Part shown: positions 49,740 through 59,600 of the stretch, in pieces
How the letters are laid out: every line of letters starts with the position of its first letter
Numbering within the stretch: position 1 is the stretch's first letter
NCBI GenBank assembly: GCA_963674805.2
Contig: CAXXNY010000016.1
Span: forward strand, 434,001-498,000
Source: CALMFG01 sp963674805
Lineage (GTDB): Bacteria > Bacillota > Clostridia > Christensenellales > CALMFG01
Direction: 5' to 3'
DNA length: 64,000 nucleotides
Position numbers and translations under genes: made by a program
The notes under the pieces: model-generated
What the model was told of the DNA's origin: nothing
Seen by the model: only the letters and a program-made list of their open reading frames with translations
Databases searched by the model: none

Positions 49740-51002
49740 ATGAAACATACTAAGTTTTTTTATTTAATTGTTCTGGTCGGTGTACTGGCATTATTCCCGA
49801 TCAGCGCAAATGCAGACGCAAAGTTTGAAGAAGGCAGCATTGATGTTGATCTGACCAAACTATATTTAAGACCCTCCGAAGACTCCCCCATCGTCTGTGA
49901 ATTAGACGAAGGTTCACGTGTGGGCGTCTATGACGAAGAGGGCGATTTTGTGCGCGTTGTTTTCGGCAACTACCGCGGATATGTCAAGCGGGATATGCTG
50001 TTCGTGCCCAGCGAAGACTCTTATGATGCAAAGATATATTCTTCCGGTCTGCGTGTACGCGTCAGCCCGGGAACCTACAGCACGGTCATCACGCAGGTTA
50101 AAGAGGATACGCCCGTTAAAATTGTGGACGTATACGGCGACTGGTATAAGATTCAGATTGCAGCGGATGATTGTGACAGCGATACCGATGTCATCGGTTT
50201 TGTCGCAAAGGAACATGTACTGGTCACTCAGTCAAACCAGGAAACTCTTATCTTAAGACCAGAAATGAGCGGATCGCGCATTAAAACGCTTCAAAAAGAA
50301 TTGAAGGCACGCGGATTCCTATCCGCTTCTGCAACCGGATATTATGGCAGAGCCACCAAGCAGGCGGTCGCAGATTTTCAGCTTGCGGCAAACCTGTCCC
50401 CGGACGGGATTGCGGGTGAACAGACGCTGGAAATGCTTTATGCGGATAACGGCATCAAAGCCGTTGTTAAAACAAGCAGTTCTTCCGGCGGCAGTTCGTC
50501 CAGCAGCGGTTCTTCCGGCGTAACTACCGGGGCCGGCGGCGGACGGATCAATTTCTATACCACATCGTCAACCTCAGCCGTACTTGCATCCCTCGGTACG
50601 GTGCATAAATCCAGCTGGGATTCTATCAACGGTATCTTCTCTAAGGGAAAAACCGCTACGGTTACTGTGGTTGCGACCGGCGCACAGTTTAAAGTTGTCC
50701 GGGGTAACACCACTCTGCATGCCGACTGTACTCCTGTCAGTGCATCGGATACAGCAACCATGAAAGCCGCTTACGGCGGATCCTGGAAATGGGCAAGATG
50801 TCCGATCTGGGTAACAATCGGCGGAACCACCTATGCTGCATCCATGAACGGCATGCCGCATGATGTGGACTATAGTCCAAGTTCCGGATTCGGCGGTCAC
50901 TTCTGTATCCACTTTGCCGGCTCTAAGGGCCATGGCACGGGCACAGTCGATGCTGACCACCAGGCAGCCGTAAACTTCGCCTATAATGCAGCAAACGGAT
51001 AA
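49740..51002 (+). CDS. Secreted SH3 / peptidoglycan-binding protein with conserved C-terminal domain
   Basis: A 420-residue exported protein. A signal peptide (KHTKFFYLIVLVGVLALFPISANA) is followed by two bacterial SH3 domains (about 30-90 with LYLRPSEDSPIVCELDEGS; 95-165 with GLRVRVSPGTYSTVITQV). Then come a peptidoglycan-binding domain (RIKTLQKELKARGFL.., about 175-235), a serine/glycine linker and a C-terminal domain with GHFCIHFAGSKGHGTG and HADC. The last domain recurs in Clostridia and may be hydrolytic, but I do not know its activity. AAGGA precedes the ATG. It is monocistronic with a terminator. Confidence 0.87.
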   Translation: MKHTKFFYLIVLVGVLALFPISANADAKFEEGSIDVDLTKLYLRPSEDSPIVCELDEGSRVGVYDEEGDFVRVVFGNYRGYVKRDMLFVPSEDSYDAKIYSSGLRVRVSPGTYSTVITQVKEDTPVKIVDVYGDWYKIQIAADDCDSDTDVIGFVAKEHVLVTQSNQETLILRPEMSGSRIKTLQKELKARGFLSASATGYYGRATKQAVADFQLAANLSPDGIAGEQTLEMLYADNGIKAVVKTSSSSGGSSSSSGSSGVTTGAGGGRINFYTTSSTSAVLASLGTVHKSSWDSINGIFSKGKTATVTVVATGAQFKVVRGNTTLHADCTPVSASDTATMKAAYGGSWKWARCPIWVTIGGTTYAASMNGMPHDVDYSPSSGFGGHFCIHFAGSKGHGTGTVDADHQAAVNFAYNAANG

Positions 51003-51012
51003 TACAACAATC

Positions 51013-51042
51013 ACAAGACCGGTGAATGCGCCGGTCTTTTTT
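51013..51042 (+). terminator. Terminator of the SH3 protein gene
   Basis: AAGACCGG and CCGGTCTT form an 8-bp stem followed by T. Confidence 0.85.
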
Positions 51043-51120
51043 ATTGCCGCTGAACTCGTATAAAATACCATTCAGCCGCCAAATATGTTATATTGCTTTT
51101 AGGAAATGAAAGGACTGCCG

Positions 51121-52076
51121 ATGCGAATTTATTATCCGTATTCCGAATATTTAAAAACCAAATACGGCGAAAAGGTATATAAACTGCCGGTTAATATTCC
51201 GGGCTCATGCCCGAACCGTGACGGGATTCTGGGCACGGGCGGATGTGCATACTGCGCCGGCGTGGGCGCCGGATTCGAATCCTTAAGCGATACCCTGTCC
51301 GTCCCTGAACAGCTGGCGCAAAACAAAGCCTATATCGGGAACAAATACCACGCACAAAGTTTATCGCCTATTTTCAAAATTATACCGGCACTTACCTGCC
51401 GGAAGCAGAACTGAAGGCGCTGGTGCTTGCCGCACTGGCTGACGATGTCGTCGCCGTCAATATCGCCACGCGTCCGGACTGCGTCACAGACAGCATTATC
51501 TCCGTACTGACCGGAGTACAGGAAGACCATCCTGTTGATATCTGTCTGGAACTTGGCCTGCAGACGGCCAATGATGCCACCTTAGAAAAAATTAACCGCG
51601 GCCATGACACCGCCCAGTTCGTGGATGCCGTCCTACGGTTAAAACAGGCCGGGCTGGCGGTCTCGGTTCACATTATCCCGGACCTGCCTTATGACAGCAT
51701 GGACGACGTCATCCGGACCTCGCGCTTGGTCTCCGCACTTCAAGTGGACGGCGTGAAACTGCATAGCCTTTACATCGCAAAGGACAGTTCATTTGAAGCG
51801 CTGTATGCCGCCGGGGAACTGCCTTTATGGAGCGAAGCCGAATACATGGCACGTGTGACTGCATTCTTAGAATATCTGTCGCCCGATATCTATGTCGAGC
51901 GGCTGATCGGCCGCATCCCCGAAAAAGACAGCTTGACCGCAAACTTTAACCGTAGCTGGTGGGCGATACGTGATGAGATTGTTAAACAGATGACCGCTGC
52001 CCATACTTATCAGGGTATTAAGTGTGATTATCTGGGCGGATCGGCGCATAAAAAAAGATACGGCTCACAGCCGTAA
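51121..52076 (+). pseudogene. TIGR01212 (YhcC-type) radical SAM gene broken by a one-base deletion
   Basis: The N-terminal part (MRIYYPYSEYLKTKYG..., with the cluster cysteines in CPNRDGILGTGGCAYC) and the C-terminal part (ELKALVLAALADDVVAVNIATRPDC...CDYLGGSAHKKRYG) lie in different frames. The break is near 51358. Adding one A in the CAAAG run gives AQKFIAYFQNYTGTYLPEAELKAL, a perfect join. The family holds a 4Fe-4S cluster and probably acts in RNA or cofactor chemistry. The start ATG has AAAGGA upstream. No other damage is seen, so a homopolymer sequencing error is quite possible. Confidence 0.87.
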
Positions 52077-52087
52077 TCTTTTTTTAT
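52051..52087. terminator. Shared terminator between the radical SAM gene and rarD
   Basis: AAAGATACGGCT and AGCCGTAATCTTT form a stem with one bulge, a three-base loop and T-runs on both strands. It overlaps the end of the radical SAM gene and lies five bases from the rarD stop. Confidence 0.75.
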
Positions 52088-52091
52088 GAAG

Positions 52092-52991
52092 TTATCGTTT
52101 TAATTCCCGCCGCGCTTTTGATCCCAGCGCAAGATTAATGCAGTAGATAATCACCGCAAGCCAGATAAATGCAAAACTGACTAAGTGCGTTCTGGTGAAA
52201 AGTTCACCGTTCACAAACACCCCGATTAAAAACATCAATGTCGGCGTGATAAACTGTAAGAACCCGATGTTGCCGAGCGATATCATGTGTAGTCCCGTAT
52301 TATACAATACCAGCGGAAGCATTGTTAAAAATCCGCTCAACAGCAGCAACAGGAAGAACCAGACACTGCCGAGTCCGCCGAAATACACGCTGGCGCCTGT
52401 GCTCAATAAATAAATCTCCATGCCCAGTGCAAGCGGTACAAGCACCATCATCTCTAAAAATAACCCAATAAACGGATCAACTTTAATCTGTTTTTTCAGA
52501 ACACCATAGATACTAAAGCTAAATGCCATTATTAATGCAAAGTAAGGTACCTGATGATACCCAAAAATCAAAATCAGCACGCCGGCCAAAGCCAAGCCGA
52601 CTGCTGTCAGCTTCAGCCATCCCGCCGGCTCCTTGAAGAACAGCATCCCAATCGCGATTACAATCAGCGGATTGATATAATACGCAAGGCTGCACTCCAT
52701 TACGCGATTCGCCAGTACCGCCACAATAAATGCCGACCAGTTGATTAATAGTGCCAATCCTGCCATTATAATATAGTTTCTTGTTTTCTTATCCTTTAAT
52801 ACAACAAAGACATCTTTTCTTTTTTGAATCAGGAACATTAACCCTAAAAGCAAAAAAGACAACGTAATCCGATGAACGACGATTTCAAAAGACGGTACTC
52901 TGCCGAGCAGTCCCCAGTAGAGCGGCAGTACGCCCCACATCAAATATGCTAAAAACGCAATGATATTGCCAAACAAAAGTTTATTCTTCAT
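52092..52991 (-). CDS. rarD: RarD-type EamA transporter
   Basis: A 299-residue membrane protein with ten probable helices in two EamA halves. RarD markers are visible: LMWGVLPLYWGLLGRVPSFEIVVHRI near the N-terminus, RVMECSLAYYINPL, and FLQFITPTLMFLIGVFVNGE in the second half. Members transport small metabolites; the substrate is unknown. It is a single gene convergent with the radical SAM gene. Confidence 0.92.
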   Translation of the reverse strand: MKNKLLFGNIIAFLAYLMWGVLPLYWGLLGRVPSFEIVVHRITLSFLLLGLMFLIQKRKDVFVVLKDKKTRNYIIMAGLALLINWSAFIVAVLANRVMECSLAYYINPLIVIAIGMLFFKEPAGWLKLTAVGLALAGVLILIFGYHQVPYFALIMAFSFSIYGVLKKQIKVDPFIGLFLEMMVLVPLALGMEIYLLSTGASVYFGGLGSVWFFLLLLLSGFLTMLPLVLYNTGLHMISLGNIGFLQFITPTLMFLIGVFVNGELFTRTHLVSFAFIWLAVIIYCINLALGSKARRELKR

Positions 52992-53070
52992 GATTCCGTT
53001 GACCCGTTCCTCTCGTCACCTAAATGTGACTATCACTATATATCAGATTCGTCAGAATCGCAACCTGTTC

Positions 53071-53949
53071 TTACTTTCCGCCTGTATGCGCGGCATTTTT
53101 CAGCACGCCTGCCGCCCAAACCGCTATTTCCTTAATCAGCACCGAATCATCCTGTGTCAGCGCCGAGACAGCATCCAGGCATTCCGTCCGTCCGTTTGCC
53201 GCCGCATAGCACATCGCCTGAGTCAGCAGCTTCGTCCGGGTCGCCATATTCGTTCCGGCAACCGCCTTCAGTGTTTTGGTCAGCCTGCCTTCTATGACTT
53301 CTTTTAGGTCAAATACCGTTGGGGGTCTGCGTTCTTCGCTGTTCATCGGGCAGCAAAGCTGGCACCGCTCACAGCCCAGCAGTTCATAGACATGCGCTCT
53401 GGCATAATCCGGCAGTCCGGCATTAAACAAGTGGCGCAGGCACTTTTCACGTTCCCATCCGTTTTGCGTGATTGCACCCGTCGGGCATGCGGCTATGCAA
53501 GCCCCGCACTTTTGGCAGGACGCATCATGCGCTGGATAAGTTTCCGGCGGTTCATTTAAATCAAAAACCAAGCACTGCATGGACAGAAATGAACCCATCT
53601 GATCATGGTAATACAGCGAGTTCAGACCGATGCGTCCGCTTTCGGATACCGCCAGCCCCTTATAATGCAGAACGTTCGACCGCTCAGCCTTGATCTGATA
53701 GGTTTCGTTCAGCTCGCGGACGAGCTCTTTTGTGCCCATATATGCGGTATGTGAACATGGATAATACGGCGACAACGCAATCTTTCCCGCTTCCGCTTTT
53801 TCACCAGACGGTATATAGCCTTTAAACAGCAAAACCGCGGTATTCCCGGCCTCAGGCAGCGGGCTCTTATAAAACCGGACATCATCAAATCCCAGCCTTT
53901 TTGCCAGCTCCATCATGATGCGTTTTATTTCTTCGTCCTTTTGCGTCAT
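53071..53949 (-). CDS. QueG-like iron-sulphur protein (epoxyqueuosine reductase-related)
   Basis: A 292-residue soluble protein. The N-terminal half resembles the cobalamin-binding half of QueG-related proteins. Two 4Fe-4S motifs follow: CQKCGACIAACPTGAI and CERCQLCCPMN (about residues 140-215). The C-terminus is HEAT-like and shorter than in QueG. QueG reduces epoxyqueuosine in tRNA; this shorter relative may act on a different substrate. The start overlaps the uvrB stop (ATGA), so it is the second gene of a uvrB operon. Confidence 0.78.
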   Translation of the reverse strand: MTQKDEEIKRIMMELAKRLGFDDVRFYKSPLPEAGNTAVLLFKGYIPSGEKAEAGKIALSPYYPCSHTAYMGTKELVRELNETYQIKAERSNVLHYKGLAVSESGRIGLNSLYYHDQMGSFLSMQCLVFDLNEPPETYPAHDASCQKCGACIAACPTGAITQNGWEREKCLRHLFNAGLPDYARAHVYELLGCERCQLCCPMNSEERRPPTVFDLKEVIEGRLTKTLKAVAGTNMATRTKLLTQAMCYAAANGRTECLDAVSALTQDDSVLIKEIAVWAAGVLKNAAHTGGK

Positions 53950-55934
53950 CTTTTCTTATTCTTCTTTTTCAGCCTGCCGTTTAAGACAATAATCTCATCA
54001 CGCAGTGCCGCGGCCAATTCAAACTCCAGCTCCATTGCGGCCCGCTTCATGCGTTCTTCAAGCCGTACAATTTCGGCTTCAATTTCCTTCGGGCTCAGGT
54101 CTTCAATCGTCTGTGCGCCGTCTTTGGATGATATGGATATTTCAAGGCCATCCGCGACCGCCTTTATAATCGTTTGCGGCACAATGCCGTTCGCTTCGTT
54201 ATAGGCATGCTGGGCGTCACGGCGGCGGTTTGTTTCTTTCAGCGCCGCTTCCATTGAACGCGTCATCTGGTCAGCATATAAAATAACCCGGCCGTCCGCA
54301 TTCCGCGCCGCACGTCCGATTGTCTGAATGAGTGACGTTTCGTTTCTTAAGAAGCCTTCTTTGTCGGCATCCAGTATCGCAACCAGCGCAACTTCGGGCA
54401 GGTCCAGCCCTTCACGCAACAGGTTGATGCCAATCAGCACGTCAAATTCTTTTAAGCGCAGTCCGCGGATAATTGCCATCCGGTCCAGCGTATCGACATC
54501 CGAATGCATATACCGCACTTTCAGTCCGGCGCTTTCGTAGTATTCGGTCAGCCGCTCCGCCATCTTCTTGGTCAGCGTCGTGACCAGTGTCCGGAATCCC
54601 CTTTCGGTTGTTGCATGGATCTCCGCCATCAAATCGTCCACCTGATTGGCGATGGGCTTGACCACTACTTCCGGATCCACCAGCCCGGTTGGTCTGACAA
54701 TCTGTTCCACGATATGATTGCCCGACAACTCCCGCTCATATTCCGCGGGCGTGGCTGAAACATAAATGGTCTGCTTGATCCGGGTGTTAAATTCATCAAA
54801 CCGCAACGGGCGGTTGTCATACGCCGCCGGCAGTCTGAATCCGTAATTGACGAGGTTGTCCTTCCGGCTGAAATCACCCTTATACATGGCGCGCACCTGC
54901 GGCAATGTTACATGCGACTCATCGATGACCATTAAGAAATCATCCGGAAAATAATCCAGCAGGGTAAACGGCGGCTCACCGGCCGACCGGCCGTCAAAAT
55001 AGCGCGAATAGTTTTCAATGCCGGTGCAATACCCGATCTCCCGCATCATCTCAATATCGTATTTGGTCCGCTGCGCAATCCGCTCGGCCTCCAGCAGTTT
55101 CCCATTGTCCTGAAAAAACTTGATTTGCATTTCAAGGTCCTGTTCAATCTGGGTGATTCCGCGCTCAATCGACTCTCTGCCGATTGCGTAATGGGTCGCG
55201 GGGAAAACAGCGATATGCTTTAAATCCAGCGTACGCCTGCCGGTCACCACCTCAATCTCAGATATCCGTTCGATATCGTCCCCGAAAAACTCAATCCGGA
55301 GCGCTTTTTCAAATGTGCTCGATGGGAAAATCTCGACCGTATCCCCGCGAACGCGAAAACATCCGCGCTCAAAATCAATATCGTTGCGCTCAAAGTTAAT
55401 CGCCACCAGCGCCTTTGCCAGCTCCTTAATCGGATAGTGCATGCCCGGACGCAGAGAAACGCTCATGTCCTGGTATTCCTTCGGCGAACCCAGCGAGTAA
55501 ATGCACGATACACTGGACACCACAATGATATCCCGCCGCTCCAGAAGCGCTGATGTCGCGGAGTGCCGCAGCCGGTCAATCTCCTCGTTGATACTTAGGT
55601 CTTTTTCAATATAGAGGTCCGACCGGGGGATGTAGGATTCCGGCTGGTAATAGTCATAGTAACTGACAAAGTACTCCACCGCGTTTTCCGGAAAGAACTG
55701 CTTAAACTCTCCGGCAAGCTGGGCCGCCAGCGTTTTATTGTGGCTGAGCACCAGTGTCGGCTTCTGGACGTTCTCAATAACGTTCGCGATCGTAAAGGTC
55801 TTGCCCGATCCGGTTACGCCCAATAGTACCTGAGACGCCTCACCCTGTTCAACGCCTTTGGTCAGTTCCTCAATCGCCTTCGGCTGGTCGCCGGAAGGTT
55901 TATAGCTTGCTTGTATTTTAAATCGATCCATCAT
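53946..55934 (-). CDS. uvrB: Excinuclease ABC subunit B
   Basis: UvrB is the helicase-like core of nucleotide excision repair. Motifs: Walker A GVTGSGKTFTIANV, the beta-hairpin region (SYYDYYQPESYIPRSDLYIEKD), DESH in VIDESHVTLPQ, the conserved SATP, the late helicase motif QTIGRAARN and the C-terminal UVR segment (ELEFELAAALRDEI). At 662 residues it is complete. AAGGA precedes the start. It is co-transcribed with the QueG-like gene. All three uvr genes lie in this window on the same strand, in separate units. Confidence 0.97.
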   Translation of the reverse strand: MMDRFKIQASYKPSGDQPKAIEELTKGVEQGEASQVLLGVTGSGKTFTIANVIENVQKPTLVLSHNKTLAAQLAGEFKQFFPENAVEYFVSYYDYYQPESYIPRSDLYIEKDLSINEEIDRLRHSATSALLERRDIIVVSSVSCIYSLGSPKEYQDMSVSLRPGMHYPIKELAKALVAINFERNDIDFERGCFRVRGDTVEIFPSSTFEKALRIEFFGDDIERISEIEVVTGRRTLDLKHIAVFPATHYAIGRESIERGITQIEQDLEMQIKFFQDNGKLLEAERIAQRTKYDIEMMREIGYCTGIENYSRYFDGRSAGEPPFTLLDYFPDDFLMVIDESHVTLPQVRAMYKGDFSRKDNLVNYGFRLPAAYDNRPLRFDEFNTRIKQTIYVSATPAEYERELSGNHIVEQIVRPTGLVDPEVVVKPIANQVDDLMAEIHATTERGFRTLVTTLTKKMAERLTEYYESAGLKVRYMHSDVDTLDRMAIIRGLRLKEFDVLIGINLLREGLDLPEVALVAILDADKEGFLRNETSLIQTIGRAARNADGRVILYADQMTRSMEAALKETNRRRDAQHAYNEANGIVPQTIIKAVADGLEISISSKDGAQTIEDLSPKEIEAEIVRLEERMKRAAMELEFELAAALRDEIIVLNGRLKKKNKKR

Positions 55935-56006
55935 TCATTCCTTATCCGTTTGTGGCATCCATTATACCATAAGCGGCTGCACGCCGAACCGAACAAACCA
56001 TGAATA

Positions 56007-57512
56007 TTATTTAAACCGGTGCGGCAGTTTCTTGATCAGGTATTCCACGTTGTTTTTATCGGATAAATCATACGCCTTTATATCGTCCGAAAAGAACACC
56101 AATCCGCTCTTTTCCATGTTGAGCGCAAACAAATCCCGCTTCTCTTCTTCAGAGAGCTTCACATCATCGGTGTCACGCAGGATAAATACATCCGGGTCAT
56201 TCATAAATGCATGCCCGTTTAAGAACCAGCGGTTCTCGGTGTTATCCATATTCGACCGCGTCGAAATGCGCTCACGGTATCCCAGTGCTTTCAGCGGTTT
56301 ATCCTCATAGGTCAGCGAGATGTCCGGCCCGACGCGCATATACTCACACATGCCCGCCGCAACGCCGATCGGGCATCCGCACGCGATATACGGCACCTTA
56401 CCGATATATTCCCGGATCAGTTCCAGCGCATCATGCATCACCATGGCCCTTGTCTTCCCGTCACGCGGGAGTATGGCGGCTGCATACAGGAAATCCAGCT
56501 TCAGGAACTTATATCCCCATTCATGAATCACGGTTTTAAACACACGCTCTAAATATTCACGCGTTTCCAGATGATACATATCCAGCCCATAGAACACGCC
56601 TGACCATGTCGGATTATACCCGACGGACTGTAATTTGCCTTTTTTATTTTTGAGCAGCATATCCTTATGTTTAAACACATCCGAGCTTACCTCACAGGCA
56701 AACGGCGCGAGCCACAGGCCCGGTTTCATGCCGGCCGATTTAATACGCTCGGCCAGCGGCGCCATCCCGTTCGGGAACCGCTCATTCTGATCCAGCCAGT
56801 CGCCGACATGCGCTTCAAATCCGTCGTCAATCTGGAAAACATCCAGGTCCAGCTTCTCATCCTGAATTGCCTTGATGTTCTCCGTTAACACGTCGTCCGA
56901 TATCTGCGTATAATAGTTATACCAGCTCGTCCAGCCGAAAATTCGTTTCGGCATGCCGGACTTTAACTTTCGGTGTTTAAAATAGGCGGCTGCAGTTTCG
57001 TCCTCAAATAACCGGATACCCTCAAACCGCTCGCCCGGCTTCAGCGTCAGCCCTTCAAGATCAGTGCGGTATAGCAGGCGGTTCGTCCTGAAATCGACTT
57101 CAAAGATGCCGTATGCTTTTTCCGGCGCCAGACTGCCGATGAACAGTTCTTCTTCCCCTCCGCTGAATACCCGTAAATACTCATGGCTGTGGCATCTGCC
57201 TTTTATCAGCGAGCCGCGGTAGAAATGCTCTTCGCCGAAATACTCAAGGTCAACAATGTTGCCCAGCATCCGGTTGAGCCGCGGCATCCGGCTGTTTTTA
57301 TCCGCCATAAAGGTATGCGACCAGGACTGGAATCCGTTCGCCAGTATTTGTTTATCACGCAGCGAATACACCATCTCAAGGCACATCCATCTTGCCTTAA
57401 CCGGCTTATCCGGTACAATGCTGCCCGAAATGACCTTCCCTTTTCTTTCCGCTTCCCCAAAATACCGCTTCCCGTTTACATCCACGACATAACAACGATT
57501 CATTTCAATCAT
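56007..57512 (-). CDS. Alpha-galactosidase-like glycoside hydrolase (GH36 family)
   Basis: A 501-residue TIM-barrel enzyme without signal peptide, so it acts in the cytoplasm. An N-terminal beta domain (about 1-190) precedes the barrel with FGWTSWYNYYTQISDDVL, FQIDDGFEAHVGDW and LWLAPFACEVSSDVF. The nucleophile lies in KFLKLDFLY, the acid/base candidate in RVGPDISLTYED, and CGCPIGVAAG also points to clan GH-D. The substrate would be an alpha-galactoside; no sugar transporter lies nearby. The chosen ATG (MIEMNRCYVV) has a weak site GGGGG upstream. It is a single-gene unit divergent from the ModE-like regulator. Confidence 0.88.
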   Translation of the reverse strand: MIEMNRCYVVDVNGKRYFGEAERKGKVISGSIVPDKPVKARWMCLEMVYSLRDKQILANGFQSWSHTFMADKNSRMPRLNRMLGNIVDLEYFGEEHFYRGSLIKGRCHSHEYLRVFSGGEEELFIGSLAPEKAYGIFEVDFRTNRLLYRTDLEGLTLKPGERFEGIRLFEDETAAAYFKHRKLKSGMPKRIFGWTSWYNYYTQISDDVLTENIKAIQDEKLDLDVFQIDDGFEAHVGDWLDQNERFPNGMAPLAERIKSAGMKPGLWLAPFACEVSSDVFKHKDMLLKNKKGKLQSVGYNPTWSGVFYGLDMYHLETREYLERVFKTVIHEWGYKFLKLDFLYAAAILPRDGKTRAMVMHDALELIREYIGKVPYIACGCPIGVAAGMCEYMRVGPDISLTYEDKPLKALGYRERISTRSNMDNTENRWFLNGHAFMNDPDVFILRDTDDVKLSEEEKRDLFALNMEKSGLVFFSDDIKAYDLSDKNNVEYLIKKLPHRFK

Positions 57513-57644
57513 GGCAGAGCCCCCGATCGCGTATTGATATGCAAATTTTAACAAGTTTCTATCCCGCTTGACAAGCCCTTTTCAATTATACTTTTTTCTT
57601 TGCCTGTGATAAGATAACCTATACCCTATTTTTGAGGAATGATG

Positions 57645-57992
57645 ATGTTTAAATACGGATTATCGTTTAAAATTTTTATGGACGACGCACCGCGTGCATT
57701 TTTCGGTTCCGGACCCGCCACACTGCTGCAATACATCGAAGAAACCCAGTCCATCTCAAAAGCGGCAAGGCATATGAATATGGCGTACTCTAAGGCGATT
57801 GCCATCATCCGGAGGGCAGAAGCCGCAATCGGGGAACCTCTGATTGATGCCAAAACCGGCGGTGCCGGCGGAGGGGGCGCCCAGCTGACTAAAAAGGCCA
57901 AGCAGCTTCTTACGGCATATCAGCAATGTCTGGATACGCTGGACGGACAGGCTGAAAATCTCTTTAAAGAGCGCATCAAACCCCTGCTTTAA
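57645..57992 (+). CDS. ModE-like winged-helix regulator
   Basis: A 115-residue protein with a LysR/ModE-type winged helix (about residues 8-75: GPATLLQYIEETQSISKAARHMNMAYSKAIAIIRRAE). The wing with a glycine-rich loop (GGAGGGGAQLT) is typical of the molybdenum regulator family. The molybdate-binding MOP domain of full ModE is absent, so it is a short form. GAGGA is best spaced to the third of three consecutive ATG codons. Its target is unknown, and no mod genes are near. Confidence 0.88.
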   Translation: MFKYGLSFKIFMDDAPRAFFGSGPATLLQYIEETQSISKAARHMNMAYSKAIAIIRRAEAAIGEPLIDAKTGGAGGGGAQLTKKAKQLLTAYQQCLDTLDGQAENLFKERIKPLL

Positions 57993-57996
57993 ACGC

Positions 57997-58026
57997 AAAA
58001 AAGACAGCGGCTCGTCTTCCGCTGCC
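57997..58026 (-). terminator. Terminator of the glycolytic operon
   Basis: GGCAGCGG and CCGCTGTC form a 7-8-bp stem followed on the minus strand by six T, downstream of gpmI. Confidence 0.85.
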
Positions 58027-58048
58027 TTGAATGTTTTCTTTGATGATA

Positions 58049-59590
58049 TTATTTGATAATCATGCTGTTTCCGGTCATCTCTTTCGGCTTTTCCATGCCC
58101 ATTAAATCAAGCAAGGTCGGCGCCAGATCCGCCAGAATCCCGTCCTGTTTCAACTTCGCATCCTTATACCGGTCGGATACCAGTATAAACGGAACAACAT
58201 TTGTCGTATGGGCAGTGAACGGTTCGCCCGATTCATCCACCATGCGTTCGGCATTCCCGTGGTCTGCCGTAATCATCACTTCTCCGCCGTTCTTTAAAAT
58301 CGCTTCCACGACTTCTCCGGCGCATTCATCCACAGCCTTTACGGCGTCGCGTGCCGCCTCGAACACACCCGTGTGCCCTACCATATCGGGATTAGCGAAA
58401 TTCAGTATCATCACGTCATATTCGCCGCTGTTGATGCGTTCGATCGCTTTTTCCTTCACCTGATACGCGCTCATCTCCGGCTGGAGGTCATAGGTTGCTA
58501 CCTTTGGCGATGGAATCAAGAACCGGTCTTCACCCGGGTTCGGCGTCTCCACGCCCCCGTTAAAGAAGAACGTCACATGCGCATACTTCTCGGTTTCCGC
58601 GATTCTGAACTGCGTTAATCCGTTCGCCGCCAGATATTGGCCGAGCGTATTTTCAAGCGACTGCGGCTCGTAGATAACATGCACATTTTTAAATGTTGCA
58701 TCGTATTCGGTCAGCGAGCAGTAATACACATTAAAGAATTTACGCTCAAATCCTTCAAACGGCTCCTGCGTAAACGCACGCGTAATCTGCCGCGCCCTGT
58801 CCGGCCTAAAGTTAAAGCATATAATCGTATCGTTTTCACTGATTAATCCGGCAGGTTTGCCGTCTTCTACGATCGTTATCGGCTTGATGAACTCATCATA
58901 CACATCGGCATCATAGCTGTCCTGCATGGCTTGAACCGGATCTTTTTTAAGTTCGCCCGTGCCAGAGACCAGCATATCATATGCCTGCTTCACACGTTCC
59001 CAGCGGTTGTCACGGTCCATCGCGTAATACCGCCCGACAATGCTTGCGATTTTACCCACACCAATTTCTTTTAACTTATCCTGCAGTTCCGCGATATACC
59101 CTTTGCCGGTATCCGGCTGTACGTCGCGTCCGTCCATAAAGCAGTGTACAAATACATCCTTAAGTCCGCTGTCCTTTGCCTTTTTCAAAAACGCATACAG
59201 ATGTGTGTTGTGGCTATGTACGCCGCCGTCCGAAACCAATCCGTACAGATGCAGTTTTGAGCCGTTTTTTTTCACATTCTCAATGGCCGCATCAATGACT
59301 GCGTTTTGAAAAAACCCGCCGTCATTGATATCTTTGGTCACGCGCGTCAGTGCCTGGTACACAATCCGTCCTGCGCCTAAGTTCAGGTGCCCGACTTCGG
59401 AGTTGCCCATCTGCCCGTCCGGCAGCCCGACGGACATGCCGCTTGCGCCGATCAGCGTATGCGGATAAATGCTTTTTAACCGCAGTATGTTTTCTATTTT
59501 GCTTGCCCTGACGGCATTCCCGTGCGCTTCATCGGTTTTGCTGTATCCGAATCCGTCGAGAATCATCAAAGCGGTTAGTTTTTTTGCCAT
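58049..59590 (-). CDS. gpmI: Cofactor-independent phosphoglycerate mutase
   Basis: GpmI interconverts 3- and 2-phosphoglycerate using two metal ions and a serine. The serine lies in GQMGNSEVGHLNLGAG (about residue 62). Metal ligands are LMILDGFG near the start and TADHGNAE and GHTGVF near the end. At 513 residues it is full length. It is the last gene of pgk-tpiA-gpmI, 10 bases after tpiA. Confidence 0.97.
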   Translation of the reverse strand: MAKKLTALMILDGFGYSKTDEAHGNAVRASKIENILRLKSIYPHTLIGASGMSVGLPDGQMGNSEVGHLNLGAGRIVYQALTRVTKDINDGGFFQNAVIDAAIENVKKNGSKLHLYGLVSDGGVHSHNTHLYAFLKKAKDSGLKDVFVHCFMDGRDVQPDTGKGYIAELQDKLKEIGVGKIASIVGRYYAMDRDNRWERVKQAYDMLVSGTGELKKDPVQAMQDSYDADVYDEFIKPITIVEDGKPAGLISENDTIICFNFRPDRARQITRAFTQEPFEGFERKFFNVYYCSLTEYDATFKNVHVIYEPQSLENTLGQYLAANGLTQFRIAETEKYAHVTFFFNGGVETPNPGEDRFLIPSPKVATYDLQPEMSAYQVKEKAIERINSGEYDVMILNFANPDMVGHTGVFEAARDAVKAVDECAGEVVEAILKNGGEVMITADHGNAERMVDESGEPFTAHTTNVVPFILVSDRYKDAKLKQDGILADLAPTLLDLMGMEKPKEMTGNSMIIK

Positions 59591-59600
59591 AATTCACCCG

